Positions 1-14,400 of a stretch of DNA of 64,000 bases are shown piece by piece. Each line of letters opens with the position of its first letter. Position 1 is the stretch's first letter. The notes under the pieces were generated by a model. It saw nothing but the letters and a program-made list of their open reading frames with translations, was not told where the DNA came from and did not search any database. The position numbers and the translations under genes were made by a program. The stretch is from Amaranthus tricolor (Eukaryota; Streptophyta; Magnoliopsida; Caryophyllales; Amaranthaceae), in NCBI RefSeq assembly GCF_026212465.1, contig NC_080051.1:20853946-20917945 (forward strand), written 5' to 3'.

Positions 1-600
1 AAACACAAAGATTTACCATTACTCTTTCTCATGCTTCGCTCAATTTTTTTAGAATACTACAAAAAAAGAATAGGCATGTCAAAAGATACACCGTGAGATT
101 GTCTTATTTGAAAATTTGTAATGAAGATTTGATAAGGACTAAATATTATGTTCATTTTCCAAGGATAATTAGATTTACCATATTTTGAAAATTTATATAA
201 GTAATTATGTAAATAGTACGCCATTTTTTTTTGTTCTTATTTACTTTCGTGCAATTTCAAAGCAAATTTTACGCTTCAATATCTCTAAATACATATCATA
301 AAAAAATATATAAAATATGTGATAATAAAGTTTATATTAAGACGAATCTAATGAGAATCATATGAATATGTTTTATTTTTTATATATATCTCAAAGACCC
401 TTAATTAAAATTTTCGCTTCTTAAAGTGAAATATTTTAAACGGAAAAAATATTAGAAAATAAAAGAGTATATTCGACAAAAAACATTTTCTTGTACCTTT
501 TAACTTAGCTCAGTAACATTTTACATAAATTAGCAATACTATTTTTGCTTTGTAAATTCTTCCAAAATTTTCATTTGAAAATACATTTATTTTATAATTC
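1..600. other. AT-rich intergenic DNA, no gene seen
   Basis: No open reading frame with plausible coding character and no recognised repeat boundary was seen in this stretch. Confidence 0.5.
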
Positions 601-603
601 TAA

Positions 604-922
604 CTGCCCGTTTAGTAGGTGGTATCAACTGGTGATAATGGCCTAATGGTAATGAAAACTAGTGTAATTTTGGTTGAAAAATCTTTTGGCTATCTTGATG
701 ACCATGCTTTTCCAACTACAATCATCTCATTTTCTTCATAAAATTCATTCCAATGCCTTATCATTGAGAAATGTGGTATTAGGTGGTAATGAAAATTTGT
801 ACACAAAAAAGTTTTTTTATGATCTAAGTTTCATCATGGGAATGACATTGAACTTTTAATGAAATTCTATACTATAAATCATTACCATTATCACCATTTA
901 TTATCACTAACTAAACGGATAG
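604..922. mobile_element. Harbinger-like MITE (319 bp)
   Basis: The ends are inverted copies: CTGCCCGTTTAGT at the left, and CTATCCGTTTAGT read on the other strand at the right. Both ends are flanked by TAA (601-603 and 923-925), the 3-bp target duplication expected of PIF/Harbinger MITEs. The interior is rich in AATGGTAAT and ATTACCAT words. A second member of the same style lies at 52,409-52,958. The small ORF inside it is not a gene. Confidence 0.7.
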
Positions 923-2633
923 TAATAACTAGTTTATGTTAACTCATACAATGATAAAGCTATTATTATCTTACAAACAGGGTTAGCCTTGATCATTTTG
1001 GGATCCTGGGCGAAATTTTGATTTGGGGCATTCTAAAAATAATTATATTTCTACAAGTGGATTGCTGATCTTTTCTTTTTGTTTCACAACTCCCAATTTT
1101 TCAAATATGAATCGATACAAAGAATTTCCGGCAACAACCTCAAAAATTAAGCTACCATTTAAAATTACACATTTTCATAACTTTTTTTCAATTTTCTTTC
1201 ACACATCTAAAACTAATGTTTAGAAAAGTCTTTTATATAATTCTCAAGGGGCTCCTTTTCTTACTATAATTATATTTCTAATTTTAAAATCATAAACGGT
1301 CACCGTTCTCGCCCATCCGGCCAACCCTACTTAAAAATCCTTGATGTTGCAAAATTCGCAACAATATTTAAATTTAGCTACATAATCAAAATTTGACATA
1401 AATGATAAATTATTGTGAAAAATTGTCTTAGAAATATATGTTGTATCATATTTGAAAGACCAGAATATATATGTACACTTTAAACAAGAAAAACAATTGA
1501 AACAATTAGAAGATAAAATATATATGAAAAAAAAAATATACTGAAACAAAATTTCTGTTAGAGATAAATGCTGATAAAAAATAATGTGAGGAATTAGCAG
1601 TTAGATGAATTTGCCAATTTACCAACTTAAGAAAATAGCATTCTTACCAAAGAAAGGTCCATCCTAATAATATACCATCCATTATTATAACCTAATTCCA
1701 AAGCCTAAATTTGAGTAAGATAATGGTTGATAACTTTTAACACATTTATTCATTTCTAAACAATCCAAGGATGATCATCTTTTCTCAAAGAAGAACACAA
1801 AAGAAAAGCATTAGGTCCTTCTGTTTACAAACTGCCTGCAGCCTGTAGAAATAAAGTGTATGTATGTAGGACACCCACAATTTCTTACTTTTATCACTTT
1901 TTTCTTTTTTTTTTTTAATTTTTTTTACTACTATATATATTTTTATAAGTCCTAAAGGTGGACATATCAGTCATTTTTAGGCCAAGTCACTTGGGTCCAC
2001 TTTTAAGCATTTAGATATTTTTCAACAATTCAAAGTTAAAAAGATTTTATATTTGAAAAATTCTGGTTATTGAAGTAGACACTTAAAAACTTTACATAAA
2101 ATGATTAATTTTTATCACTTAAGAAGTAGATAACATGTTTATATTTATATAGATAATTGTAATACTTCATATAGGATCCGTCTTTGTTATTAAGCCAAAC
2201 ACCCGTAAAAGTTTAAAACCGACCTTTTATAGAATAAAGAAGGCTCATTTCTTTCAGTTTGCCTAGGATTCATAAAACACTAGAAACGACACTGATTCAA
2301 CCCTTATGATTATATAGTTAGTATTGACCTTTTTTAACTTTTATTTTCTGGCTTGGTTCTAAATCCAAATAATATTCTACATTAAACTTTACTCTATGCA
2401 ATACTTTTAAAAATGAATAAATGTAGTACTTCATATAGTATAGTTTAGTCGATTTCATGACTTGATTTCATTGCCTTAAAAGCCATATTGTGTAACAGGT
2501 AAAGAAAGTAGCTGAGCTAATATTCATTAATTGTGGAGCTGTTTTGTTAGTCTGTAAAGATAAAAAAGAGTATATATATATATATATATATATAGACGAG
2601 GTAATTAGGTATATTATTAGTAGCATTAATATA
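923..2633. other. Intergenic and 5-prime region of the DUF662 gene
   Basis: No coding region was seen. Several TATA-like runs lie within 250 bp of the DUF662 start, and a short TA microsatellite (about 2,573-2,594) sits in what is probably its 5-prime UTR. A specific promoter cannot be assigned by eye. Confidence 0.35.
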
Positions 2634-4612
2634 ATGACAACACCAAAACAAATTTGGGAGCAACAACAAGCTGCACAAGTCATGAAGATGAAGAATTCAG
2701 GAGCAATGAGCTTCATTGGAAGCCCAACCATGGACGACAAAGATGAAGAAATGTCTAAGTCTGTCTTATCCGCCTTTCAAGCTAAGGAAGAGGAGATCGA
2801 GAAAAAGAAGATGGAGGTTAAACAACGCGTTCAACTTCACCTAGGCCGTGTTGAAGAGGAGACTAAACGCCTTGCTGAAATTCGCGAGGTAAAATATTTA
2901 TAGTTCTTTAGTTTTAAATTATAATAATAAAGATAATTTACGAACTATAATCTGCGTTTTTGCGAATTACAGCTTTAATGTTTATTTTTTTCAAATTACA
3001 GTCACCAAAGTATCAAAATTTGCAGGTACAAGCCAAAATACAAAATTCTGACCATTTTGGTGGTCGAAATTTTAGGTTAAAAGGTTGAAAATCTGTATTT
3101 TTGGCCTGAACCTGTAAACATTAATACTTTAGTGGTTGTAATTCGCAAAAAATAAATATTAAGGCTGTACTTTGAAAAAATAATGCTAAACTTTAAGACT
3201 GTAATTTGCAAATTATTCTAATAATAATAATAATAATAGTACTCTTACATATTAAAAGTGAATTGATTCGGGTACTTATTTTTGTTGAGATGTAGAAGAA
3301 GGTGTTTGTTATCGATAATCAATGTTTTTTTTAGTTTTTATAAGGATTATAAGGTAGTTGTACCTATGTATTACATTACATTATCCTAATTGAGATTTTG
3401 GGTTAGATGTACATAATTGTACCCTTGTTAGTGGTGACACTAATAAAGAGGTTATTTTCAATTAAACCTTAGTAGCAATTGGCAAACATCATGTGCAATT
3501 TCACATAGATAAGAACAACACATGATTTAATGAGTCATTTTGACATAATTCATTATAATCCAAAACCAAAAAATCATCAATCATTGACTCCAACGAAATA
3601 AGGAACATAGTTGTATATATTCAATATATACTGTTGAATTTCGCCTAGATGAGAGCTATTCATTTTACAACCAGTCTTTTGAGAGACCATCTCTCTGAGA
3701 GACGTCACTCAAATTCAGCCCATTAAAGCTTAATGTTTACTCTTACTCTATATTTTCTTTATGGACTAACTCAATTAAAGATAATTTCTGAAAGAGACAG
3801 TCACAAGAATTTGTGTTCATTTTATGACATATTGTGGTAATAACATATTTGATAATGTTAGGAACTTGAGGCTTTAGAAGACCCAAAGAGGAAGGAAGTA
3901 GCATTTGTTCGGAAGAGGATTGATACTATCAACAAAGAGCTCAGGCCACTTGGAATTACATGCCAGAAGAAGGTAAATTCATTCTTCTCATTTACTTTAG
4001 ATTTAGTGATCACAGATTTGAGTTGTTTTAAGGATTTATTTTTAAGGATTTATTTTCTTAGTGTGAAGAAGTATGATCAAATATCATCTATTATCTATAC
4101 ATGTTTATGCATGGTTAAGTTTTGGTTATAAGAAAATGTAGTTTTGTGGTTAACAACATAAATTTAATTAAAAGCTCGAGAGTTTGGAATTTTAGCCTCC
4201 TGTTATTTATTTGAGAATCTAAGTTAGACCAGTAGTTAAAGCTAAGATTTTTCCTATCATCCTTATAATAAGAATTTGATTCTCACTACATATACAAAAA
4301 ATTATTTTTTTTCCCGTGCAGTAAGGATTCTCTAACTTATTCCCGAATAAAAAAAATGTCTTAGGTTAGTTATCACTAACTTTAATTTTTGGGTGTATAA
4401 TTGAGGCTCAAATTTGACAAATAAATTGCTATTATATTGAGAATAATAGCCCACTTGTTTGTTTATAAGATAATTTGATGTTTAACAGGAACGCGAGTAC
4501 AAAGAGGCCCTTGATGCTTTTAATGACAAAAACAAGGAAAAAGCTCAACTTGTAGCCAAATTAATGAAGGTAAACAAACTCTACAACCTAGCATTTCTAA
4601 ATTCTATGTGGT

Positions 4613-4704
<92 letters not shown>

Positions 4705-4857
4705 AGTATATTTTTTAAATTTATTTTCAATATTTATATTTGTTAGAAATATTAAATATAGTTACTTGTATACAAATGGCAGCTGGTGAGTGAAAGTGAG
4801 CAGTTGAGGTTGAAGAGGCTAGAGGAGCTCAGCAAGCACATTGAATCTCTTAAATGA
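2634..4857 (+). CDS. DUF662 / plant 'RAB6-interacting golgin' family coiled-coil protein
   Basis: Four exons join in phase 0: 2,634-2,888, 3,862-3,972, 4,489-4,569 and 4,783-4,857. They give 173 residues, and every intron has GT-AG ends. The product is a highly charged helical protein with runs such as AKEEEIEKKKMEVKQRV (exon 1) and GRVEEETKRLAEIRE at the exon 1 end, then DPKRKEVAFVRKRID, KEREYKEALDAFNDKNKEK and a final LRLKRLEELSKHIESLK. This order matches the plant DUF662 family, which databases often name RAB6-interacting golgin. The name is inherited from a weak resemblance to animal golgins, and the molecular role in plants is not established. The chosen ATG follows a short TA run. A downstream in-frame ATG (codon 16) is possible, but the family has a variable N-terminus, so the first is kept. 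Intron 1 carries two foldback MITEs and intron 3 a long TA microsatellite. The length is typical and no lesion is seen. Confidence 0.88.
2938..3218. repeat. Foldback MITE in intron 1 of the DUF662 gene
   Basis: The left side carries TTTTGCGAATTACAGC and TTCAAATTACAGTCACC. The right side carries imperfect reverse complements of both (GTAATTCGCAAAAA and GACTGTAATTTGCAAATTA), so about 100-bp arms can pair around a centre near 3,080. This is a foldback insertion within the intron. No target duplication could be fixed. Confidence 0.55.
3660..3815. repeat. Foldback MITE of the GAGACGGTCTC type in intron 1
   Basis: The left end has CAGTCTTTTGAGAGACCATC and the right end has AAGAGACAGTCACAAGAA, which are imperfect inverted copies. 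The same end words recur at 30,800-31,057, near 31,690 and near 44,870, so this is a dispersed small family. Confidence 0.45.
4615..4698. repeat. (TA)n microsatellite in intron 3
   Basis: An essentially pure TA run of about 84 bp inside intron 3 of the DUF662 gene. It lies outside both splice sites. Confidence 0.95.
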
Positions 4858-5534
<677 letters not shown>

Positions 5535-6322
5535 TGTTATGTTGAGCTGGACTTTCAATGTCAGCATATAATCGTGGGACGCACACATTTTATAAGATAA
5601 AAAGATACCATCCCAAAATCATATGGCTATGGGAGGAAGGGTTCTACAGATTTATAAAGTGTGCACATCATCTTTATTTGCAAGTGGGAGTAATCAATTA
5701 GGATAGAAACACCACTCTTTTTACATCTATCATTTTGGGGGTGTTTAGTTGTTGGCGGTTTTAGTTGGATTGTTTGACTAGTTGGAAATGTTTACTGTTT
5801 TTGTTGGTTTTTAATCTAGCTGAAAAGCCAGCTGTTTATAGAGATGTTTGATAAATTTAGGTTTTGGCTTTGGCTGTTTATTAGAGGTCAAGTGGGTCAA
5901 TAAGCTAAAAGCCAACAAAAAAAGCTAACTGGAGTAGTTTTTTTATTTTGGCTTAAAAGCCATTTACCAAATACTCACTAGTAGAAAAAACTTAAATGTT
6001 GCGGTTTTTTGGCCACCATATGCTACGGTTTTGACCCCAAACATTAGTGATAGCAGTAAATGGCTTACTTTAAATGTTGCGGTTTCCGCAGCACAAAAAT
6101 ACATATATGTTGCGGTTCTAGGGGAATCGCAGCATATAGTGTGTTTTTTTTAAAATCAAAAAACACACTATATGCTGTGGTTCCATAATGATTATTTTTT
6201 TTTGGTTTTTTTCGTTTTATTAATAATCCAATGCATATTCATTTCTAATGTACACAATTGCAATAAGCAAATAATCACCATAAATTCGTCACTAATATAC
6301 ACTCGATCATTGTAATAAACAA

Positions 6323-6634
<312 letters not shown>

Positions 6635-6919
6635 AATTAGAAAGATACACGGCCACCTTGTCTTTTAATTCACGCATTTTCCTTCTGTCAAAGTGCGTGT
6701 TTCCTTTGGAGTGTTGTATAAAACCTAAATATTATATGAAATAATTAAAAAAAGTTTATACAATACATATACATTAGATTTTACCAATATTAAATATATA
6801 ACATTCTTTTTCTTTTCGTCATTGTCAATGTGAAAAAGATTCTACAAAAAAAGAAAAATTATATTTATTAGTGTCAATTATTAATTTTAAAATGAAACTA
6901 AATGAATAAAAATAGTAAA

Positions 6920-7370
6920 GTTGCTTACCACAATATCATCCTATAGAGAGTTCTTCAAACCCTCTGGAACCTCTTTCCATGCATACAATAAGAAAATCTT
7001 ATGGATACATATGCCGATTTGTTTTCCATATTTCCACAGGGTTGACCCAATGCATTGTATTCCAAGTGCATGGGTTCTGTGACTTTAAGGCTTTTCGTAG
7101 GACCTCGTCCTTTTCTCTTCTTAGAACGAACGCTAGTAGTAGTGGAAACATCCGTTGGTACTATTTCTATCTCCGAGGGATATAGTGGGGCTTCTTCAGC
7201 CATACTCTCGTGTCTAATATATGGGTCGTCATCCTCTTTGTCACCCCTCTCTTCGGAGCCATGATCATCATCAATTATGTCCTTCTCCATCTGGGGATCA
7301 TAGTCCTTATCCGATTCACTATGATGCTCATTATCAGAAGTCTTAATCTCGGGTACAATTTTATCTCTGA
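6920..7370 (-). pseudogene. Fragment of a CACTA-associated plant transposase gene (Ptta/En/Spm type)
   Basis: The minus-strand frame holds an acidic stretch with EIKTSDNEHHSESDKDYDP and DDDHGSEERGDKEDDDPY, then a basic segment SKKRKGRGPTKSLKV followed by EYNALGQPCG. The order of a basic RGPT element and a N-x-x-GQP-x-G element is typical of the plant Ptta/En/Spm transposase domain carried by CACTA elements. Downstream, family-like WKEVPEGLKNSL is in another frame and is followed by a stop where a tryptophan would be expected. The coding is therefore frameshifted and truncated, and later exons are missing. The ORF also runs upstream into the 169-bp tandem repeat, and that part is unlikely to be coding. 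Confidence 0.5.
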
Positions 7371-7440
7371 AAAGGTGTATTGTAGATGAGTACCTGAATG
7401 AATACGAATAGAAATATATTAGAACAACATAGGAACTTAA

Positions 7441-8130
7441 TTTCAATTCTAACCATTTCAACACAATAATATATACCAAATAGTGTTGTGTGCAAAGTTT
7501 CATGCCAAACAAACCAAGTTTGAACTACTTTATGCGAGAAAGTGCCAAAAAAGTTTTTAAAACCTTAAAAAAACAACTTAGCATGTAATTTCAAGCATAT
7601 GACTCTTGTTTTCAATTCTAACCATTTCAACACAATAATATATACCAAATAGTGTTGTGCGCAAAGTTTCATGCCAAACAAACCAAGTTTGAACTACTTT
7701 ATGCGAGAAAGCGCCAAAAAAGTTTTAAAAACCTTAAAAAAGCAACTTAGCACGTGATTTCAAGCATATGACTCTTGTTTTCAATTCTAATCATTTCAAC
7801 ACAATAATATATACCAAATAGTGTTGTGTGCCAAGTTTCATGCAAAATAAACCAAATTTGAACTACTTTATGCGAGAAAGTGCCAAAAAAGCTTAAAAAA
7901 AGCTTAAAAACGTAACTTAGCACGTAATTTCAAACATATGACTATTGTTTTCAATTCTAACCATTTCAACACAATAATATATACCAAATAGTGTTGTGTG
8001 CCAACTTTCATGCAAAACAAACCAAGTTTGAACTACTTTATGCGAGAAAGTGCCAAAAAAGCTTTAAAAACTTTAAAAACGCAACTTAGCATGTAATTTC
8101 AAGCATATGACTATTGTTTTCAATTCTAAC
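7441..8130. repeat. 169-bp tandem repeat, four copies plus a stub
   Basis: The unit begins TTTCAATTCTAACCATTTC and restarts at 7,441, 7,610, 7,779, 7,949 and 8,118, giving periods of 169, 169, 170 and 169 bp. Copies differ by scattered substitutions. It lies inside the CACTA element, next to the transposase fragment. After 8,130 comes AT-rich DNA full of ACTACATACATAA words up to the Ty3 element. Confidence 0.9.
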
Positions 8131-8610
8131 AAACTACATACATAAGTAAATTATTGTGATTATTCATACATAAGTAAACTACATACATAATTAAACTACA
8201 TACATAATTAATCAAACAACATACAAACATAAATACATAATTAATAACAAACTACATATAATATAAGTAAACAAAATACACATATCAAAATAATTAACAA
8301 ACTAATTATAACAACAATTTGAAAAGAATGTAAAACTTAAAAATTAAACAACTTAAAGAACTTAAATTAAGAACTTGAAGAACTTTAAGAAAATGTAAAA
8401 CTTAAAAAATAATCAACAAACTAATTATAACATCAACCCATAAAAATATCAAAAACAAAACTTCATAGTTGAATACAAATTTACCTTGGTATTTAGATAC
8501 GATAATGGTGTGCTCTATAATTGGATATAGTAACCTAAAATGAAAAACAAAAACAAAATTAGTATAATTTGAAGAACTAAGCCTAAAATACTATAAAACT
8601 TGAAGAACTT

Positions 8611-11264
8611 TGTAACGGCCCGGTTAAAGTGACCCGGAAAATCATGTGAAAACATGAATCCGGTTCACTTACGGACACAAATAAACACATCCTTACTCGG
8701 ATCGTCAACGTTCCAACGGTAAAGGAATATGGTCAACAAAGAAAACAGCGCCAAACAAAACAAAACCAAACAAAACAGCGGAAGTCTTTACATACAACTC
8801 GAGAGCCCACCGGCCTCTTAGACTAGCTAAAAGTTGTACGAAATAAAAAGAAAACATCATAAACTTTGTTTACATAAACTGAGATATTTAGACTCATTAC
8901 AAAGTAAGTCTAGACTTGATAGTTAAGGGTTCTAAGCTGAATCCTCACTCCAGCCCCCTCCTGCAGTTAACCTGCTGCACGTCATATGATAACACGTAGC
9001 AGGTTCCAAAGAACAACCAATACACGTCAGAGACTTCATACATATACAAAACAGGTTGAATACAAGCATTGTGTTTACCCTAGCATGCAAAGGCTCTATT
9101 ATGTAATCTTTATTCATTATTTCCAAACCTTGTAACGTTGCCCGTCCTGTTCGGGTCGTACAAGTCATATTCCAAATTTGTTTTGGTGGAATACACTTGG
9201 GAGAGCAAATCCCAAGGCAACCACCTACCTAAGACGTTGCCCGTCCTGTTCGGGTCGCCAAAGGCTAAGTATGCATACCCCCATGGTGACCATAAAGATC
9301 CCTGAATGCCATGGGAAAAATAGTTGATAGTTTTCCAATTTATTTGTTAACCCTTTTGGGTAACATATCCATAAATTCTCAATTTCCACATAATCATTTC
9401 ATATTATTTGAGGTGTCTAATCCTTATGTGATTACAATGCCTTGATTAGGAATAAAACAACATTACTTGCACAACCATATAAACAGTATGGTCTAAGCGT
9501 GTACCTTTAAACACTGCAAATCCAAACGACGTTTAAGCACGACAGGAATTTCACCCTCTTATGAATCGAGGTCCTAATTAACAAACACACAGAACGGCCA
9601 CGTTTAATAACGGTTTACACACACAATCCACTCCATACTACTAAAATATCACAAAAACTTGATAATTTCAAATGTTTTCATCCAACTCATGATTGCTCCA
9701 AAATTCCCATTCTGACCAGAAACTTTTATGGCCAAATCGGACAGTTTAGAAAATTCAAATTAAAAATCCGACTTCACCGCTGCGTCCGGAACGCATCAAT
9801 TACCTTGGGTACCAATTTTCATAATTTCTAGCATCCGATTACTATTTTTAATTATTTTAAGCGTTTTAACGAGTTTTAAAGCGCATCGATTAGATAAAAC
9901 AACAACGAAACACACCCAACACTCGGATCGGGGCGCCACTACCGAGGCAGCAGCTGCTGTCCGAAACTCCTTCTACTTAAATTATTTTTATTTTATATAT
10001 ATATATTTTTTTCTATTTAAATTATTTAATCCTTTTTAAATCTCCATACCAAAATACACCTAACCAAAAATCGAATTTACATTTTACTAAGATAAAACAA
10101 ATAAAACCAAATCTCCTATCACACAATCCACTTGATATTTCCACACATCTAACAATACATCGAATCCCATCAACGATCTAAACCATCATCAAAACATAAA
10201 CTAACAACTTTAGTCATACTCATCCTCAAGATCTTCAAGAACATTTAAAATTTCATAACCATGATAAGTAAATTAAATATTTGATCCTCTTATCAAATTT
10301 AAATTTTGTAGAGAATCATAAACCAACATTTTTTTTTTATTTTAAACCGAACATATATATATATAAGGACAATCCTTTAAACAAATCAAATTTTGTTAAA
10401 GGATTTGTAAACTCATGGATACTTCCATCACTTAATCCACACACTTAAAATTTCATCTAACAAACTAAGATCTTGTTAGAGAAATATAAATCGTAAAATA
10501 AATTCAATTTAACATTTGAATAGACTTTATTCTTATAACAAATTTAAACTTTGTTAAAGAATGTAAATCAAGGAAAATTTTGCATAACAGAACTATGATT
10601 TAACCCTTTTAACAAATCAATTTTATCAAAGGATTATTAAAGAAAACTTATATAAAATACTCAATCCTCCTAATAAGTCATATGATATCATCATATTGAA
10701 AGAAATATTATATAATCTCATACTAGAATTTCTTATAAATAAAATTTATAAATAACAACTCAACTTACTTACCCTTTGATTTGAAGATTGGATTGAACAA
10801 AGTTTTTTTTTTTTTTCTTGAATACCGAAACAAGAGCAAGAAAAGAGGAAATTTTTCTGAATTTTGTTCACTTTGAAAGCTTAGGAAAAGTGAGGAAACT
10901 CAAATGATGCTTAAGGATTAATAGGCACTTAAGAGGTGAGCTTAATGTGCCATAATACTCACTTATGAGAGGAGTTACAAACTCCTCCCATTCCTCCTCA
11001 CCACAACCGGCCACCCCTTCACTCCCCTCTCAATTTTTATTTTTTTTTTAATTTAATTAATTAATTAAGTCATTATTATATTATTGTTAAAATAGAAAGA
11101 ACCGTTACGCGATAGCCTCGTACGCGATAAAACTCGTTACCGTTAAAATTTAACTCACTTTATTTTCTTAAAATTATCTATGTGGAATAATATAGTTTAA
11201 TAATACGTATTTATTTTATTTTATTATATTATTTCTTAAACCCGATAAATTACGAGGTGTTACA
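8611..11264 (-). repeat. 3-prime LTR of the Ty3 element (2,654 bp, intact)
   Basis: It runs from TGTAACGGCCCGG to GAGGTGTTACA on the plus strand, with TG and CA ends on both strands, and is flanked on the left by AACTT. It contains 950 bp (9,056-10,005) absent from the other LTR. The 78-aa ORF at 8,932-9,168 lies wholly within it and is not considered coding. Confidence 0.95.
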
Positions 11265-11285
11265 GACTACCCCCCTTAAAAGAAG
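11265..11285 (-). other. Polypurine tract beside the 3-prime LTR
   Basis: Read on the minus strand this is CTTCTTTTAAGGGGGGTAGTC immediately before the LTR start TGTAACACC. That is the position and composition of a plus-strand priming tract. A second similar tract lies at 11,428-11,460. Confidence 0.75.
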
Positions 11286-11443
11286 TTACGTCCTCGTAAC
11301 TTATGTGACAACGGAAAACATAGAACACACATGCTATCACAATTAACTCCACATCATAACTCATGAGTAAAACACGACTACCAAAACAAAGATTTAACAT
11401 TCCTCGCGCGAAATTCCTATCGCCCTCTACCCCCCTTAAAAAG

Positions 11444-14400
11444 TTACGTCCCCGTAACGCTACTAACCTGAAAAAGGTGTGGGTACTTTTCTCGCATAGC
11501 GTCTTCTGTTTCCCAAGTAGCCGCTTCACGCTCGTGATTTGACCACAGGACTTTTACCATAATTATATCCTTCCGTCGAGTGCTACGGACCTTTTTATCC
11601 AAGATTCGAACCGGTTGTTCAGGGTACGACAAAGATGCATCCAAATCTAAAGGTTCAGGGTCTAATACATGAGTGGCTGCGGCATGATACCGCTTTAACT
11701 GAGACACATGAAATACATCATGTACCTTTTCTAAAGAGTTTGGAAGAGCTAACCGATAAGCCACTTTACCCACACGTTCCAAACCTTCATATGGCCCAAT
11801 GAACCGAGGGCTCAACTTTCCCCGAGCACCAAAACGTACTACTCCGCGCATGGGTGATACGCGAAGTAATACCTGTTCTCCCACGTTGAACTCCTCTGGC
11901 CGTCGTTTCAAATCAGCATACGACTTTTGGCGATCCTGTGCCGCTTTCAAACGATCCCTTATCAATCGTACCTTCTCACTCATCTGAAACAACAATTCAG
12001 GTCCTAAGGTCACCGCTTCAGTAAAATCGTCCCAATAAACCGGACTACGACAACGACGCCCATACAAAGCCTCGAATGGAGCCATCTGTATAGAAGCTTG
12101 ATAACTGTTGTTATAAGAAAACTCAACTAGATCCAAATGTTCATCCCATGACCCTTGCCACTCCATGGCAATAGCACGTAACATATCCTCCAATACCTGA
12201 TTCGTTCGTTCTGTCTGTCCATCCGTCTGCGGATGAAACGACGTACTATAGAGCAACGTTGTACCCATGGCCTGTTGCAAGGTTTGCCAAAACTGTGACA
12301 GATATCGTGTGTCTCTATCTGACACAATAGTACGGGGTACACCGTGGAAACGTACAACATACTTAATGTAGGTTCGTGCCAATTGTTCCATCTCCCAGCG
12401 ACAATTCATAGGGATGAAACGTGCCGATTTAGTCAAACGATCAACTATAACCCATAGTGCATCGTTACCTGCTTTCGTTCGAGGTAAACCCACAACGAAA
12501 TCCATAGAGATATCATCCCACTTCCACACTGGTATCTCTAACGGTTGCAATAACCCTCCTGGTCTCTTGTGCTCGCTTTTAACCTTCTGACATGTCAGAC
12601 AGCGTGAGACATATTCTGCAATATCCCTCTTCATCCCAGACCACCAAAACATTAACTTGAGGTCTTGGTACATCTTGTCACCACCCGGATGGACTGAAAA
12701 CTTCGTACAATGAGCTTCATCCAGGATACGTTCCTTCAAAGATTCCTCCCCTGTCGGTAAACACCAACGACCCTTGAACCTCAAGCTTCCATCTTCATGG
12801 ACAAGGAATCCCTCTGATGTTCCTTCCCGTGCTTGGTCCTTTAATTTCAAGAGTTTCGGGTCTTTATCCTGAGAATTCAAAATTTCCTCAAAGAACGAAG
12901 GTCGTATAGCCAAGGCATTCAAACATCCCTGTAATTCGCCTTTACGTACTACTTCCAAGTTCAGCCTAGCAAACTCCCGATGCAACTCTTCTACTCCGTC
13001 CAAGGCAGACAGCGAGTGACTAGACTTCCTACTTAAAGCATCGGCCACCAAATTCGCCCGCCCCTCATGATATACGAACTCCAGATCATAATCTGTCATC
13101 AACTCTAACCACCGACGTTGTCGCATGTTTAAGTCAGGTTGTGTATAGAGATATTTCAGACTCTGATGATCAGTGTAAATCCTACACTTAACGCCATACA
13201 AGTAATGCCGCCATATCTTGAGAGCGAAAACTATAGCGGCTAATTCCAGATCATGGGTCGGATAATTAACTTCATGTACCTTCAGTTGTCGTGATGCATA
13301 AGCAATCACCTTACGGTCCTGCATCAGAACACAACCCAACCCTTTCTTTGATGCGTCACTGTAAACAGTATAATCCAACTTAGGGTCAGGTAGAGTAAGA
13401 ACAGGGGCCGTAGTTAACCTTTCCTTCAAAGTCATGAAGGCCTGTTCACATTCATCCGTCCATTCGAACTTCTTCTCTTTCTTCATTAACGAGGTCATGG
13501 GCCGAGCAATACGCGAGAAATCCTTAACAAAACGACGGTAATACCCGGCCAAACCTAGGAAACTTCGTACCTCGGTGACGTTCTTAGGTGACGGCCAACT
13601 TCGAACTGCCTCCACCTTTACCGGATCCACCGAAATACCTTCCTTAGAGACAAAATGACCCAAAAACGATACCTTATCCAACCAAAATTCACACTTTGAC
13701 AACTTCGCGTACAACTTATTTTCTCGCAGGGTTTGCAGGACAAATCGTAGATGTTCCTGATGTTCTTCTCGGTCTTTCGAATAGACCAATATATCATCGA
13801 TAAAGATAACGACGAATTTATCCAAGTATGCACTAAACACTTGGTTCATTAAGCACATGAACGCGGCTGGAGCATTTGTCAACCCAAACGGCATCACTGT
13901 GAACTCATAATGCCCATATCGTGTTCTGAAAGCGGTTTTATGTATATCCCCTTCAGCTATTCTTAGCTGGTGATAACTTGATCTTAAGTCAATCTTCGAA
14001 AAGATCCCGGCTCCTCTCAATTGATCAAACAAGTCATCTATCCGGGGCAACGGGTATTTATTCTTAACTGTTACCTTATTTAACTCTCTGTAATCAATGC
14101 ATAACCTTAAACTACCATCTTTCTTTCTCACAAACAGAACTGGAGCGCCCCAAGGTGAAACACTAGGTCGAATATAACCTTTATCCAACAATTCTTCAAG
14201 TTGAGACTTCAATTCCTCCATCTCCTTTGGAGCCATACGATAAGGGGCCTTAGAAACCGGTCCAGTCCCCGGTATCAAGTCGATCGTGAAATCAATTTCC
14301 CGTTGTGGTGGCATTCCGGGAATCTCGTCAGGAAAAACATCCAAAAATTCATTCACCACAGCAATATCCTGGGGATTCCCCTCTTTCTTATCCCCCTGGC

